DNA of 64,000 bases from Litoditis marina. Its lineage: Eukaryota; Nematoda; Chromadorea; Rhabditida; Rhabditidae. The stretch is from the NCBI GenBank assembly GCA_964036275.1, contig OZ038433.1:40395336-40459335 (forward strand). The letters run 5' to 3'. A program made the translations under genes and the position numbers. This document shows positions 47,201 through 59,623 of the stretch, one piece after another; position 1 is the first letter of the stretch; each line of letters starts with the position of its first letter. The notes beneath the pieces were generated by a model. The model was not told where the DNA came from and made no database searches. It worked only from the letters and a program-made list of their open reading frames with translations.

Positions 47201-50200
47201 GACCAAACTTCCAGATAAAGAGTTTTCTTGTTTGGAAGTTATATTTCGGATTTTCTCGTCCGATTTTCATTTTTCAGCTTCTCGCTGTCACCAAGGAGAT
47301 TCCAGAATTAGACGTCAAGCTAGTGGATTATAACCAGTGAGCCTAAGCTTTATTTTGTATAATAACCCATAAAATCAATTGAAATTTCTGAAACAAGGGT
47401 CATTCTTGAAGTTTACTATAGGATACCGGAAAGTAAACCAAAGAAAGAATCGCATAAATAAAATGGAAAACATCATTTGAATATTCTCCACTTTCACGGA
47501 TACTCGAAATTCGCGACCTGTGAAATAGATTGTCAAATCTCGGTTGTAGTTTGCTCTTACAACACAGCAGAACTTTGAAATTTCGCGCAAAGCCCCAGGA
47601 TCAAACTACAAACACATCATTACACCAAAACAAAATCTTTCCGATGATCCTAGAGCATCCGTGTGTTACATGAATGCACGAATGCGTTTCTCGAAAGCTA
47701 GTACAGTTTACACGACGTGATGAAAACTCGATCGCTAATGAACTTGTTTCTAATTTCCAGCAATGTTCCGTTCCTCTCTCAACTGGCAATAACGCAGAAC
47801 AGTGACATCTTCGTCGGAATGCACGGCTCAGGGCTCACGCATCTGCTTTTCCTCCCGGACTGGGCGGCCATTTTTGAGATGTGAGTTATGAGGAAAGGAT
47901 AAAAAACTGAATTTAAAAGTGAGTAATTCTTCTGATGTGCTGAGACGGCAGAAATATGCAAAACGAGAAGGTGTCAAACTACAAACACAAAAAAGAGAGG
48001 AAAATCACGACCCGAATATCGACACATGTGTGATGACGTACGGTGGAAAGTTCTCAAATTGTACGTTATTCAGGCATTTGTACCATAGAATTAAGGAACG
48101 AGTCATTGTAAGTAAATTTACGAAAAAGTGTTTTTGTTGTTGAGAAAATCTAAAGGTATGCTAGACTCTACTGCAATGAATATTTGACATTTTTCATAGT
48201 ATTACCCACTCACAAGATTGGACATTCAATATTACGAGATTTATTCATTTCACCCACTCACATACAATAAAAATCCACTGCAGCTGACTTTTTGCGGTTC
48301 GGATTATTGTTACATTCTCCAGACTAGATATAATACACGAGCTTGCGAGAATTTTCACATATTTGATCTGTTGGTACTTTGCTTAATCCTCCATTTTCAA
48401 GCCATACAAGAAGATTAATTCTGTATAATGAATACCACATCATCATCTAATTGCCATATATTGTAAACGATGAATAACTCGCGTGAAAGAGTCTTGGGAT
48501 CAACAAAAAGTATAATAAACTGTTATGTTGCTTTATATATTCTTCAATAACTTAGATGGTGAGATTAGACAATTCGTTTCCATCGGATTTCGGAAATCGT
48601 CAAAAATAAGAGTTTCGACCTAGTATGACTATATTATTATCAACAAGACTTTTTTGATTACCATTTTGAATTGTTGAACAAGTTTCTATTATTGTTGTTT
48701 TCAGTTACAACTGTGACGACCGAAGCTGTTACTATGATTTGGCACGTCTACGCGGCGTAAAATACTTTACGTGGCCCGTGGAAAAGGTAAACCATACGAA
48801 ATTTTCCTGAAAATTGATAAATAACATCTTGAAAACTAATTATTAAAGCTAAAATTATTCAACAACAGAGAACTCATTTAAAAATAGTCGAAATACATGG
48901 TATTGTTGGGATAGTGAGGAACATGAGAAAGTAGGAAAATACTATGAAAGTGAAAGTCTGCAAACAAGATTAAAGAATCTCGTCAGAAAAGTCAAAATGA
49001 CAATAGTATTTTTCAGCTGGATCTGATTTCCCCAGATGGAGATGGAATCCATCCTTCCTCCGGGAAACCGCACAAGAAGTTCGCCAACTACAGCTTCGAC
49101 CCGGTCGAGTTCAAACGGAATCTGCAAAAGGTTCGATTTCGGATAAAAAACTGAACATCTGTGAAACAATTTTGCTTTGTTCCACCCATTCGTAACCACC
49201 TACTGTAACTTTGACTTTATCTGAGTTCGATCTGCATACACAGTAAACATGTGTTTTATGAACCGACAGACTTAAAGTTTTATATCTTTGCGCCGAGTCA
49301 TAAGTTTACGGAAAACAGAATTTTTTTTAGAATTTTACTAGATTTAATAGACTATTATTTGAAACATATGGCAAGTCGCTATTGTGTCGCTATTTGGCCA
49401 TACGCTACTGTTTTTCATAGGCTCCTTCCCCTATAGTCTATAGATTTCAACCCTCGCCTTGTTGGAACTGCCTAAATCCCTTGATGCCGATTAGCCAAAT
49501 TTCTACTCGAAATTGCGATTAAAAAATCCGGCTCGAACCAATCTCATCATTGTTTTGGAGTTTAGTGCATGTTAATCTACAGAATTCGTCATTGTACTAT
49601 GGTGCTACTCGACTGAGGGAAACAGTTGAGAAATTTTTCAAGAGTTTTGGAGAAAATTTCCATTTGATACATGTTGAGGCTGAAACTATTTTTGTATCGG
49701 AAATTATAGTGGAATTAGTCAGGTGATATCCGAGAAAGGGATGAGCTGGTTTGATCTTCAATCTTTGGCCTTTTCATGCGGGATAAAGCCACACACGTGT
49801 GGTATTAAGTGGTCGTGACGTTTATCAATATTCGAGAAAGGGATATACGTGGAATCCGTATTATGAAGTTTGTCAACAACATTCCTCTAAACTGTATGTT
49901 TCTCTCGTTCAGTAGAGACTGTCACTACTTTTATGTTCACAAAGTAAAATAAATGTACTTTGAAGGATGTTGAAGAAATTGCGAAAATTCACAGTCTTGA
50001 ACTTATTTGTTCTGTACACCTGTTATTCATTCCAAACCCATCATCTGAGTTGTGAACAGAGCAGTACACAACTCACAGGGACCTATTAGTGGGTTCAGTC
50101 AGAGCATGCATGGTTTCACCCCTCTTGATCGAAATGAAAAATGAACTAGTTTCCTTTGTGAACTTGAATATATTATTTTTGTAACTTTCTAAATTTCAGA

Positions 50201-50283
50201 TGGTGGACTACGTGCGCCGCCATCCGAAATTCACGGAACACAGGCGTCGTCTCAGAAGAAGTCGTGCTCAGGAGGAGTTATAG
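38287..50283 (+). CDS. EOGT: EGF-domain-specific O-GlcNAc transferase (EOGT), 13 exons, 523 aa
   Basis: Exons 38287-38442, 38735-38844, 39087-39192, 39361-39458, 39717-39824, 40244-40454, 40788-40955, 41251-41406, 47278-47336, 47761-47880, 48705-48786, 49017-49130 and 50200-50283 join in phase to 1572 nt; vertebrate EOGT has 527 aa. There is a signal peptide ([16 protein letters not shown]). Colinear EOGT segments follow: [104 protein letters not shown] and [15 protein letters not shown]. The enzyme adds GlcNAc from UDP-GlcNAc to Ser/Thr of secreted EGF repeats such as those of Notch, in the ER lumen. It ends in QEEL, a KDEL-like tail where vertebrates have HDEL. Intron 8 (5.9 kb) holds an antisense gene. 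The ATG abuts a TTTAG acceptor. Confidence 0.95.
42037..46535 (-). CDS. Unrecognised four-transmembrane protein, nested antisense in EOGT intron 8 (294 aa, 8 exons)
   Basis: Exons 46497-46535, 46066-46192, 45295-45380, 44655-44747, 44029-44163, 43265-43448, 42817-42926 and 42037-42147 join in phase to 885 nt. Residues 1-100 are polar ([39 protein letters not shown]). Then come four hydrophobic segments: [60 protein letters not shown] and a last one through [19 protein letters not shown]. Between TM3 and TM4 lies a polar stretch of about 25 residues, [20 protein letters not shown]. The tail is short and polar with no CAAX box. The layout is tetraspan-like, but I see no tetraspanin CCG motif, claudin WGLW or other signature. 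The ATG is one base after a CTGCTCAG acceptor, so it may be trans-spliced. Confidence 0.82.
45980..46040. repeat. Fragment of the 29-bp palindrome repeat family
   Basis: TTCTTAAGCTGGGACTATTTCGCTGATAC and TTTTAAGCTCGGACTTTTCAGCG match units of the arms at 1-60 and 1230-1300. It lies about 26 bp beyond the donor of exon 2 of the nested antisense gene. It is a second genomic location for this family. Confidence 0.6.
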
Positions 50284-51192
50284 TCAATGTAATATTGACG
50301 CTGATGGTTGAAATACTGTAGCTAGTTTGTTCATCTACACGTTGTAAGGTTTTTTGACACCTTGGTGGTGTTCCCGTTGAATTACCCAATACTTGCTCAC
50401 ATACTTGTGCATTTCACGATTACTCGTTCTACTATTTTTTTGATTTCGACGTTTCAAGTGAATAATAACTACACATTTGCCCATTAATAGTTCTTACAAT
50501 TCTTAAGACCGAAGTTTGTTATGCTTTCAAATTAAGGGAATCTACTTCCTTTCTATATGATTTGTTATTTATTTGCCCAATTGTTATTGCTCAATTCTTT
50601 CGTTGCCCATTCACTTATCTCATTCGTGCATTCAATCGGATAGGTTATAGATTATGATTCATTTGAGATAAACAGTTTATTGCACATGGTATCATACACC
50701 AGCATCACATTGAAACCTCGTAGAAATCAACTCGTAGCTATATGGAGATCACACGTAGATACTGTATATCACACAGAGGTAATCTAAATACCGTCGCCTC
50801 TTGGCCTAACTACAAGTAAATATCATAGTCACGTGGAACTTAGAAAAAGGAATGGTGAACTTTTTCACATTTTGATGTATTCACACGGTTCACTTATGTA
50901 CGGACTTCACTAGAAGTACACTGATGGTTACTCGTGGGAGCACTACTATATGGAAATCATTCATAATGATCTAATAACAGAAATCGAAAACGACAATATG
51001 TACTATACACGAAAGTTTGGATAGTGTGAATAACTTTTCAACCAACAATCCACGAAACTAAAATGTTGAACTCAGCTGATACTCTAGACTAAATGTTCTC
51101 GTACATAGGTAAAACTAGGTACATATATTTCCGATTATTGATAAAAAACGTGTTTCATTGAAGGAAGGGCTAGTTGGAAATCTAACTTTAAT
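50284..51192. other. Convergent intergenic region (EOGT / GPCR)
   Basis: 0.9 kb between the stop codons of two genes that face each other; it should contain both 3' UTRs. A TTTAGATTAAAG right after the GPCR stop (minus strand) may hold a poly(A) signal variant. I see no gene or repeat. Confidence 0.55.
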
Positions 51193-54100
51193 CTAAACCC
51201 ATTCTTTTGGCGGTTCCTCCGCCTGGTCTAGGATGAAGCAGGATGAATTGCGGGTTAGTTGCGGTACCGGGGTGGTGGCCCGGTAAGATACGGTATTGCT
51301 TCTCTCGCGGGGGCAAATCGAGGGATTTTCCTCGAGACGTCTGATGGAGACAGACAATTGGCGGGACGAAGACGTCTTCGAAAGTACGTTTCGGTCGAAC
51401 ACGTACGCCGTCAGATAGAAGGCGTTGAATGAAAACTGGAATGAAAAAGTTAGGATACATTGGTAGTTGTGGTGTAACATTGAACTACACTAACATTCCG
51501 ACCACTTGCAAAGTGACCTAAAAACACTGAGAGAACACTAGTTTGTAACATTTTGTAGTGGTTTTTCACCGTTCTTGGTTCGTTACGTGACTATGCTATG
51601 TACCACTGATACAGTATGAATGTCGAAATTGTCCTTATTACAACACACTGGATTAAGTGTAAGATATGATGCTCCTCTGGTCCTATTGTTATAGTCCATT
51701 GTCCTACTCTAATTCGGCTGAAACTACAGGAAGAGTTTACAATAAAAGTATATAGCAATATTAACGAAGGTAGTTATCTCACCTTGGCAAAGTATAAGGT
51801 CTTGACTATGTGAAATATGAGAGGCGACACCTCGCTATCCACCATACTTGGGAGGAGAATCCGTACCGCCCGTAGAATATTTTCCGGGAACGAGAGGGCG
51901 AGACTTATCAGGGTGATCGTCATGAAACGACGCATGTTCGACATACGTTGCTGAATAAGAGAGTTGAATGAAAAGAACAAGTTACAAAATACAAAAAAAA
52001 TGTATACTATATTCTGGTAATTCTGCTCTTCTTGCTGCACATTTTTGCAGGATAGTCACAAAACGTGTGGAAGTAAGTTTATAAATTTCAAAACAGTCTG
52101 CGCAGTTATCTGTCATTTTTTCGTGTATGAGAAAATGTCCTATCTCCTATCTGACTCTTTTGGTATTCCCGTTACACTGTCACTTTTTTCAATGATATTT
52201 CCTTTTTTATGCCGTTCTCCCTTATGAATGCTTTCTGCTACTACTTTTAATGTATGCTAATCTTCTTCAACACACCACTCAGGTTTTTGCAGCGCTCGGC
52301 TTTTGTTCTTGATAATAATCCCCTACACGAAATCTCGGAAGAAAAGAAATATAGAGCTTCCTGGTTAAAGTGCCTCGATCTTTGATAATGGTTACGTTCT
52401 AATACACCTATCATAAGTTGTGAGAAGATCCAACTCCGGTTTTTATCTGAGGTTTGAAACATTGAACCGTTCGTAGACTTCACGTGAACAAACCTTCTCT
52501 GACTCTTCGTCTACCCTGTGGAAGACGACGTGGAGTAGGGGGTCGGAAGTTCTCCTGATGGTACGACCGCAGAGAACACTCAGGTCCATGTAGAGAATTA
52601 AACCGAACGGTATCGCAAATGACAGCAGAATGTCAGCTACGTTGTAAACAGAGGACATCAGCTGAAAGAAAGCAAGTTAGAAAAGAATCTGAACATTCGT
52701 TAATCTCAGAATGCTGCTCATCTATTTGTTTGCTTAGATGCGCGGTGGGTCGCGCAGGGATTGCAATCTTCACATTCACGTAAAATAGTCAAATAGTTGA
52801 CGTAAATATTCTCGCAAAGTTTACGTGGTTCGTTTGAAATAACAACCTTGAATCTAAACCTTTACTCAAATTGGTATCTGCTCTCTCCTCAAGCTATCCA
52901 TGTAAATAACATCCTGATTAGTTGTTTTGAGGTCGTCAACCGATTGGTGACCTTCATGGTATGAATCACGTGTTAGCACATATTACTTTTTCCGGTGTCA
53001 TTTAGTATCTATCATGAAAATGCCTCGACATTTTCACGGAGATTGAAGGTATTCTTCTCTCCACTTTGCCCAGCTTAGTCATAATATATCGTGACTTTTG
53101 TTATAGGTTTAAGGGTGAACGGAAACGTTTATCACATTATTGCACTTATCACGTTTTCCAGATGTTGTTTTGTTTTTCACGTCTGTCCGCATGCTACCGT
53201 AATAGTTTGCAGAATATATAGTTCAGACTATATCCATTTTGTATATCAACGTAAGTCTCTACGAACTTGTATTTTCGGAAGCCGCTCATTTCCGAATAAT
53301 AATGTGGCTAATGCAGATGATCACGGCATCATAGTTCATAGTCTCAGAATCGAAACATCATGGTTCTACTTATTGTCACTTTTTTAGAGTTATCAAACTA
53401 CACACTCAACTGCTAGTCCCGAGCGGTTATCGGTGCGACTTAGTCATAGTTTGATGCGATTGAAGAATGATTAGCAAAAAGTTAGGGGTCGGTCGATCAA
53501 ACTACATTGCGGAACAATACATGTTGTCCTAGTTTGTGATGTTTGTGATTTGATCATACAGCGTTTCATAAAACACAATGTTCAATCGAACTGACCAAAC
53601 TACAATTTTAACATTGAATTTGATGTATGACACTTGAACTCACATCAAGTGTAAGTAGACAGGCATCATCTCGGTTACCGGCTATGGAGGCGAAGATGTG
53701 CAGGTTTAGTATGATGGAGACCACCGCCACTGAGCTGAGAGCCAGTAGCGGGTTGCGCCAAACGGTCGAGTACGCCAATGGGTGCAATGCCGCCATGTAG
53801 CGCAGGCCCGACATGCACAGCCAACAGTACATGGACTGCGTGTAGGCCACACGTGACACGAATTCCGTACCCTACAAACAAAATGTAAACACAATGTTTA
53901 GCTTTAATGTTCTAATTTTACTCATTAGGTATTAGCCGATTGTTTTGTGTGATTGGAATCCACTTGTTCTGACTCAAAAACAATTCCTGGATTGAGGTAG
54001 TGAAAACATATTTTTTTTCAAAATGTTCGCGAAAATATATGAATTTATTATAACTTGACAGTTCCTCACCTTACAGAGAGCAGTCAGCACGAGTGGGTGT

Positions 54101-57100
54101 ATTTGTGTCCTCGAAATAGATCCGATGAACTGCGAGTAGATGGAGAGAAGAGAGACAATGTCAGTCGAGGCCATGACACACAGAAACACTCCGGTGCCAC
54201 TCAGAAACTGAAATTTTCGTTCATCAAGTTATTTGTCGAACCCACAATAGGTAAAATTTTCTCATTACACTTCTAGAACATACTCTGCTTGAGTAATTGC
54301 GTAGGGATCCACTAGCTCTATTTGTCACTTCCTACGCCTTCGCAGCACTTGGATCAGGCAGACCTCATCCATTAAGTTTTAACACTCTAACGGAAATACT
54401 ATGATAGAAAAAGTGGAAACTTCCGTCTTATCACCAATACGAACATGCGCTTCCGTTTCCGTTTTTAAACATGCTTACAAATAAGATGTGCCGTGCGCGC
54501 CGAAACTTGCAATATGCTTATGGAATATCTACTCCTATAATAGCGTTGCTTGGTCTGTCTGTCTGGACGAAGCAAATCGTCCTTTCAGTCGAGAAACTGA
54601 GAAAAATTGTGCACTTTGTAGTTGAGTTTTTGGTAAAAATGCGTGAAAAAGTACGTGATTTTCTGCTTTCATTTTAGATTTTCATGAAACTGGCTGCTGC
54701 TAGAATTGAACTACCGCGCTATATGTTAAAGAAACTAACATTGTGATGAGAACACGCTCTATGTTAAGGAGAACTCCCGCGCTCTATGTTAAGGATAGCT
54801 CCCGTGCTCTACGTTAAGGAGAACTCCCGCGTTATATGCTAAGGAGAACTGCCGCGTTCTATGTTATGGAGAACTCCCACGCTCTACGTTAAGAAGAACT
54901 CTCGCGTTATATGCTAAGGAGAACTTTCACTGTCAATGTTAAGGAAAACTACCGCGCTCTATGTTAAGGAATACTACTGCGCTCTATGTTAAGGAGAACT
55001 CCCGCGCTCTATGTTTAGGAGAACTACCGCGCTATATGTTAAGGAATACTAACGCGCTCTGTGTTAAGGAGAATTCCCGCGCTCTATATTAAGTAAGGAG
55101 AAATACCGCGATCTATTTTAAGAAGAACTACCTCGGTTTAGGTTAAGAAATACTACCACGATATGTTTGTAGAACTCTCGATTTCTATATTAAAGAGGAC
55201 TTCCGATATTATATGCTAAGGAGAACATTTGCTCTCTATGTTAAGGAATACTACCGCGCTCTATGTTAAGGAGAACTCCCGCGCTCTATGTTTAGGAGAA
55301 CTACCGCGCTATATGTTAAGGAATACTAACGCGCTCTGTGTCAAGGAGAATTCCCGCGCTCTATGTTAAGTAAGGAGAAATACCGCGCTCTATGTTAAAG
55401 GGGGGCTGCACTGAATTTTCAAATAAAAGATCGAACTGAGACACTCCTATAATAGCGTTGCTTGGTCTGTCTGTCTGGACGAAGCAAATCGTCCTTTCAG
55501 TCGAGAAACTGAGAAAAATTGTGCACTTTGTAGTTGAGTTTTTGGTAAAAATGCGTGAAAAAGTACGTGATTTTCTGCTTTCATTTTAGATTTTCATGAA
55601 ACTGGCTGCTGCTAGAATTGAACTACCGCGCTATATGTTAAAGAAACTAACATTGTGATGAGAACACGCTCTATGTTAAGGAGAACTCCCGCGCTCTATG
55701 TTAAGGATAGCTCCCGTGCTCTACGTTAAGGAGAACTCCCGCGTTATATGCTAAGGAGAACTGCCGCGTTCTATGTTATGGAGAACTCCCACGCTCTACG
55801 TTAAGAAGAACTCTCGCGTTATATGCTAAGGAGAACTTTCACTGTCAATGTTAAGGAAAACTACCGCGCTCTATGTTAAGGAATACTACTGCGCTCTATG
55901 TTAAGGAGAACTCCCGCGCTCTATGTTTAGGAGAACTACCGCGCTATATGTTAAGGAATACTAACGCGCTCTGTGTTAAGGAGAATTCCCGCGCTCTATA
56001 TTAAGTAAGGAGAAATACCGCGATCTATTTTAAGAAGAACTACCTCGGTTTAGGTTAAGAAATACTACCACGATATGTTTGTAGAACTCTCGATTTCTAT
56101 ATTAAAGAGGACTTCCGATATTATATGCTAAGGAGAACATTTGCTCTCTATGTTAAGGAATACTACCGCGCTCTATGTTAAGGAGAACTCCCGCGCTCTA
56201 TGTTTAGGAGAACTACCGCGCTATATGTTAAGGAATACTAACGCGCTCTGTGTCAAGGAGAATTCCCGCGCTCTATGTTAAGTAAGGAGAAATACCGCGC
56301 TCTATGTTAAAGGGGGGCTGCACTGAATTTTCAAATAAAAGATCGAACTGAGACAATTCGATAGATGGTCTTTTCTTACTAGAATGTCCAATTCAGAGCT
56401 CTGTTTTCAAAATTTCACTAATTTTTTGCATACTGTCAGGGACGCGGAGGATGATTTGGAGTGAATGAATATTGATTGCGCGCACTTCTCTGACTCTCGT
56501 GCCTTTTCGGCTAACGCCGTTAGCCAAATTCGGCATTTAATGCAGCCCCCCTTTAAGGAGAACTACCTCGCTTTAGGTTAAGGAGAGCTCCCGCGTTATA
56601 TGCCAAGGAGGTGAATACTTCCGCGCTCTATCTTATGGATAACCACCGCGTTATATGCTAAGGAGAACTTTTTCTCTCTATGTTAAGGAGAACTACCGCG
56701 CTCTATGTTAAGGAGAACTACCTCGCTTCAGGTTAAGGAATACTACCACGATATATGTTAAGGGGAGAACTCTCGCGCTCTATATTAAAGAGGACTCCCG
56801 AGCTCGAAGACTTTTCAAATTAAAGACAAAATAAAAATTAAACAAACTTCTCGATGCAGCCACCGACCTAGACTCATCAAGGGAGGGACCCGGGCGTAGC
56901 CCGGGGTACCTTTCTTGTTATTTATAAACTACAGTAACTATTTCAACTATTGGGTGTGGTGTCACTACCAACTACTCGTCGGTATACATATTATAGTTGT
57001 ACTAGTATATTATGGTATAGCTCAACTAGCGAGAAGGACTACAACCGGAACTTGTGACCTGTTCAAAGACCAATCCAACAAGCAATGAACATACTCATTG

Positions 57101-57671
57101 CTCAAAGTTATTGAGATATTGCGAAAACATGTTTTTCTGACATTCGACGTAATAACCCGCAAATCTACGGCTACACCTTGATGTCGGACCTCTACACGGA
57201 TCGTGGACGAAATCCGACCAAATAAGTGGAGTTGCTATGGGTCTCAAAGGCGTTGTACGCAATAAATTTCATTATTTCAGACTGATTATAGAAATATCCC
57301 GACAGAATTAAAAAAAAATCCGGATATCATGACATCAAATTGAACCATCTGTCGCGCTTTTTTCTTCGTCTATCTCTGGTCTAAGAAAAAAACTTTCGTT
57401 TCAGTCAATTATTCGCTCGAATCATGTTTTGAAGATAATAAGAAGTTAGAATAAGCGGAAATCACCACTTGTAGTTGAAAGTTTGTAGTTTGTAGTAGTT
57501 TAGAGCATGTACCTGATATCGATCGTGTTTCGCCAGTCGCAGCATTCGGTAGATGACGAAAACGTTGAGAAGAAGACCGAGAAGGATGATTGTGGAGAAA
57601 ATGAAAAAGAGAGTGAAGAGCGTGAGAGGAGACACCTCGGCAGGGAAGAGCCAGAGAGACAGAGTACTCAT
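51193..57671 (-). CDS. Rhodopsin-like (class A) GPCR, 6 exons, 367 aa
   Basis: Exons 57513-57671, 54070-54207, 53644-53871, 52494-52661, 51783-51950 and 51193-51435 all begin and end in phase 0 (1104 nt). Seven hydrophobic helices follow: TM1 with GLLLNVFVIYRML, TM2 MASTDIVSLLSIY (an LAxxD variant), a Cys before TM3 (LTALCK), TM3 ending SGLRYMAALHPL, TM4 ALSSVAVVSIILNLHIF, an extracellular loop with a second Cys (RDDACLL), TM5 with FAIPFGLILY, TM6 MTITLISLALSFPENIL and TM7 SFNAFYLTAYVF. The DRY motif is LRY and the NPxxY position is NAFY, so both activation motifs are altered. A long Ser/Arg-rich tail of about 65 residues follows. The fold suggests a peptide-type receptor; I cannot name the ligand. 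The ATG directly follows a TTTCAG acceptor. Intron 1 carries the minisatellite. Confidence 0.88.
54531..56354. repeat. Perfect-looking 912-bp tandem duplication
   Basis: 54531-55442 is repeated at 55443-56354 with no difference that I could find by eye. Each unit starts with about 165 bp of non-repetitive sequence (ACTCCTATAATAGCGTTGCT...), continues through a stretch of minisatellite, and ends 44 bp inside a TTAA-flanked element (GATCGAACTGAGAC). It lies in intron 1 of the GPCR gene. Confidence 0.9.
54700..56795. repeat. Minisatellite with a ~25-bp unit (CGCGCTCTATGTTAAGGAGAACTCC)
   Basis: There are dozens of degenerate units around GCTCTATGTTAAGGAGAACT with variants ATATGCTAAGGAG and CTTTAGGTTAAG. 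The array is included in both copies of the 912-bp duplication and continues after the TTAA element up to about 56795. It has no coding potential. Confidence 0.9.
56307..56556. mobile_element. TTAA-flanked element with GGGGGGCTGCA ends
   Basis: TTAA (56307-56310), AGGGGGGCTGCA, an interior of about 220 bp, TGCAGCCCCCCT (56541-56552), TTAA (56553-56556). It is inserted in the minisatellite, whose units resume on the right side. A truncated 44-bp left end is present at about 55399-55442 because of the tandem duplication. Confidence 0.85.
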
Positions 57672-59623
57672 CTGAAAGAAGAGAGTAGAGATTTAGACAT
57701 GCTGAGAACAAGTACAAATAGAGAGTCAAACCGTGAGAAAAAATCTTACTGAGATCAAAAAGTGCAACATAGGTGAAGATGATTCAATAAAAAAGGCGTT
57801 ACTGAATGCTAATTCACTCCGTAAATTAGCAATAATGTAAAGCGACATATCAGTAATGGTGTAATGAAAAAAAAATGAGCCAGGTGCTGAGATTAAAACA
57901 CTCTCAGGTGAAGAAACGGGTCAGAAACTAGAGAGAGGGAAAGGGGTAAAGACAAAAAAAAGAGGATAGAGAGAGATAGAGACAGAGATAGACAAAAAGA
58001 GAGATACACAGAAAGATACGATAGCAATGGCAACATATTAACTAGGGGGGAGTTTGAAAAAATGAATATCCGCAAGCACGGAGGTGGGCCATTCTCGTAT
58101 AGCAGGCAATGATCTTAGTGGGAGCTTTCGGATAAAGGCGCTCTCAAACCCTGGGTAGACATTTATAGTAGAAAAGACAAAAAAGGCCGAACTGCGAGCA
58201 GCTTACAAGGATCCTCCCTCTAAGTATGCATGATTGAAGCGAATTGAACTGAGACCGTGATGGAAGCATTCAAACATCACTCAAATAAGGGCAGAATGGA
58301 ATGTTAGAAACTCTGGAAAAACTCAAACAGTTTTACAAACAAACTTTTGAAAAAGAACGAAAAATATAAGTTTACCAAACATTCACAAAACTGTATAGAG
58401 TAACAACGAACCATGCTGATCAGTGCCCGTAATTTGTTCCGCTTTCAATCTGCCTGTTATTCTTTACAGTATATGAAACTCAAACAAGAACCGCAAATAT
58501 TTAAGCCCAAAAGAGAAAGACAACATCAAATTTAGTCAAGAAAGAGGAAACATTTTGAAGCCTTCAATGTGAGAAGTTCGTTCAGAGAATGAGTTTCCGA
58601 GCAACATAGGTGAATATTAGCTTACCACGGAGCGATTGAAATCGCGATTGAATTATGAATATGATATTCATATTTCAAAACGTAATTTACACTAAATTTT
58701 TCACAACTTGTGTGGCAAAAAATAAAAGGAAGAAAACGAGATAGGAAATAGAGGAAAGAGAGAGAAGAGAACCGAGATAGAGGGAGTATGAGAGAGAGAG
58801 ACAAGGAAAGGCAAAAAGACTGAGGTGTGAATGTCTGCTCTATGGCATTCCATATGACGTTTCAGTCGAGTACAGTCAAAGTCTGTTTTGACAGAATAAT
58901 AACTTGTGCACTATATTACGTCAAAATTAAGGGTATACTCATTAATTTCAATGATAATTTGATATATGCCTCGCACTAGGCATGTCTGACTAAAATCCGT
59001 TCATAACAACTGGTTTTCTTCACAAACTTGATGAATCGTGAAATGCGTCAAAGTTTTTTGATAACTTGTTAAATCGTGAAAATAGATGATTCGACTAGTT
59101 ATATAAGTACACCAAAAATTTTGGCAAACAGGCATTCATGTTAATCAGAGTACGAAAGAAGAAAAACGCAGAGAGAGATAGGGAGAGAGAAAGATGGAGT
59201 TCGAGAAAAGAAAGTTTGCGATAGAAAACAGAGTTCAGAAAGGAGACAAGAGAGAGAGAGATAGTATATGTGATAGTGAGATATTCAGAAGTCAGTCTCG
59301 AATACCGTGAATTCAACTTCTCGATGACGTCAGTTAAAACAGGTGCCAAGTTGGCAGGGTTCTGAGGTGCGTGTGTAAAAAGGAGCGCGGCTCGATCTAC
59401 CCAATCGTGGTCGGCTGAAGGGGGGATTAGTGGAGGGGCAGGGCTTCCACTCTATAATATGGGAATGAAAGACAAGATTGACATACATGTATAGGTACAT
59501 ATTAGCAGTTATCACAAGGGCTACTTTCTTTCTGAATGAAGTACATACTGTATTCACGGAACTAGACGTGACTAGTATAAGTTAACCACCAAATTTCCCC
59601 ACCTCAAAACTCTTGCTCAATTG
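57672..59623. other. GPCR 5' flank with polypurine tracts
   Basis: No gene seen. From about 57900 to 59290 there are several AGAGAGA-rich, purine-only stretches (57925-57990, 58740-58805, 59155-59265). They generate Leu/Ser-rich open frames on the minus strand that I do not consider genes. The first 20 bp hold the TTCTTTCAG acceptor that abuts the GPCR ATG. Confidence 0.55.

Noticed and set aside
57893..59349. Leu/Ser-rich minus-strand ORFs upstream of the GPCR
   Set aside because: They come from AGAGAG purine tracts. There is no splice, domain or start support.
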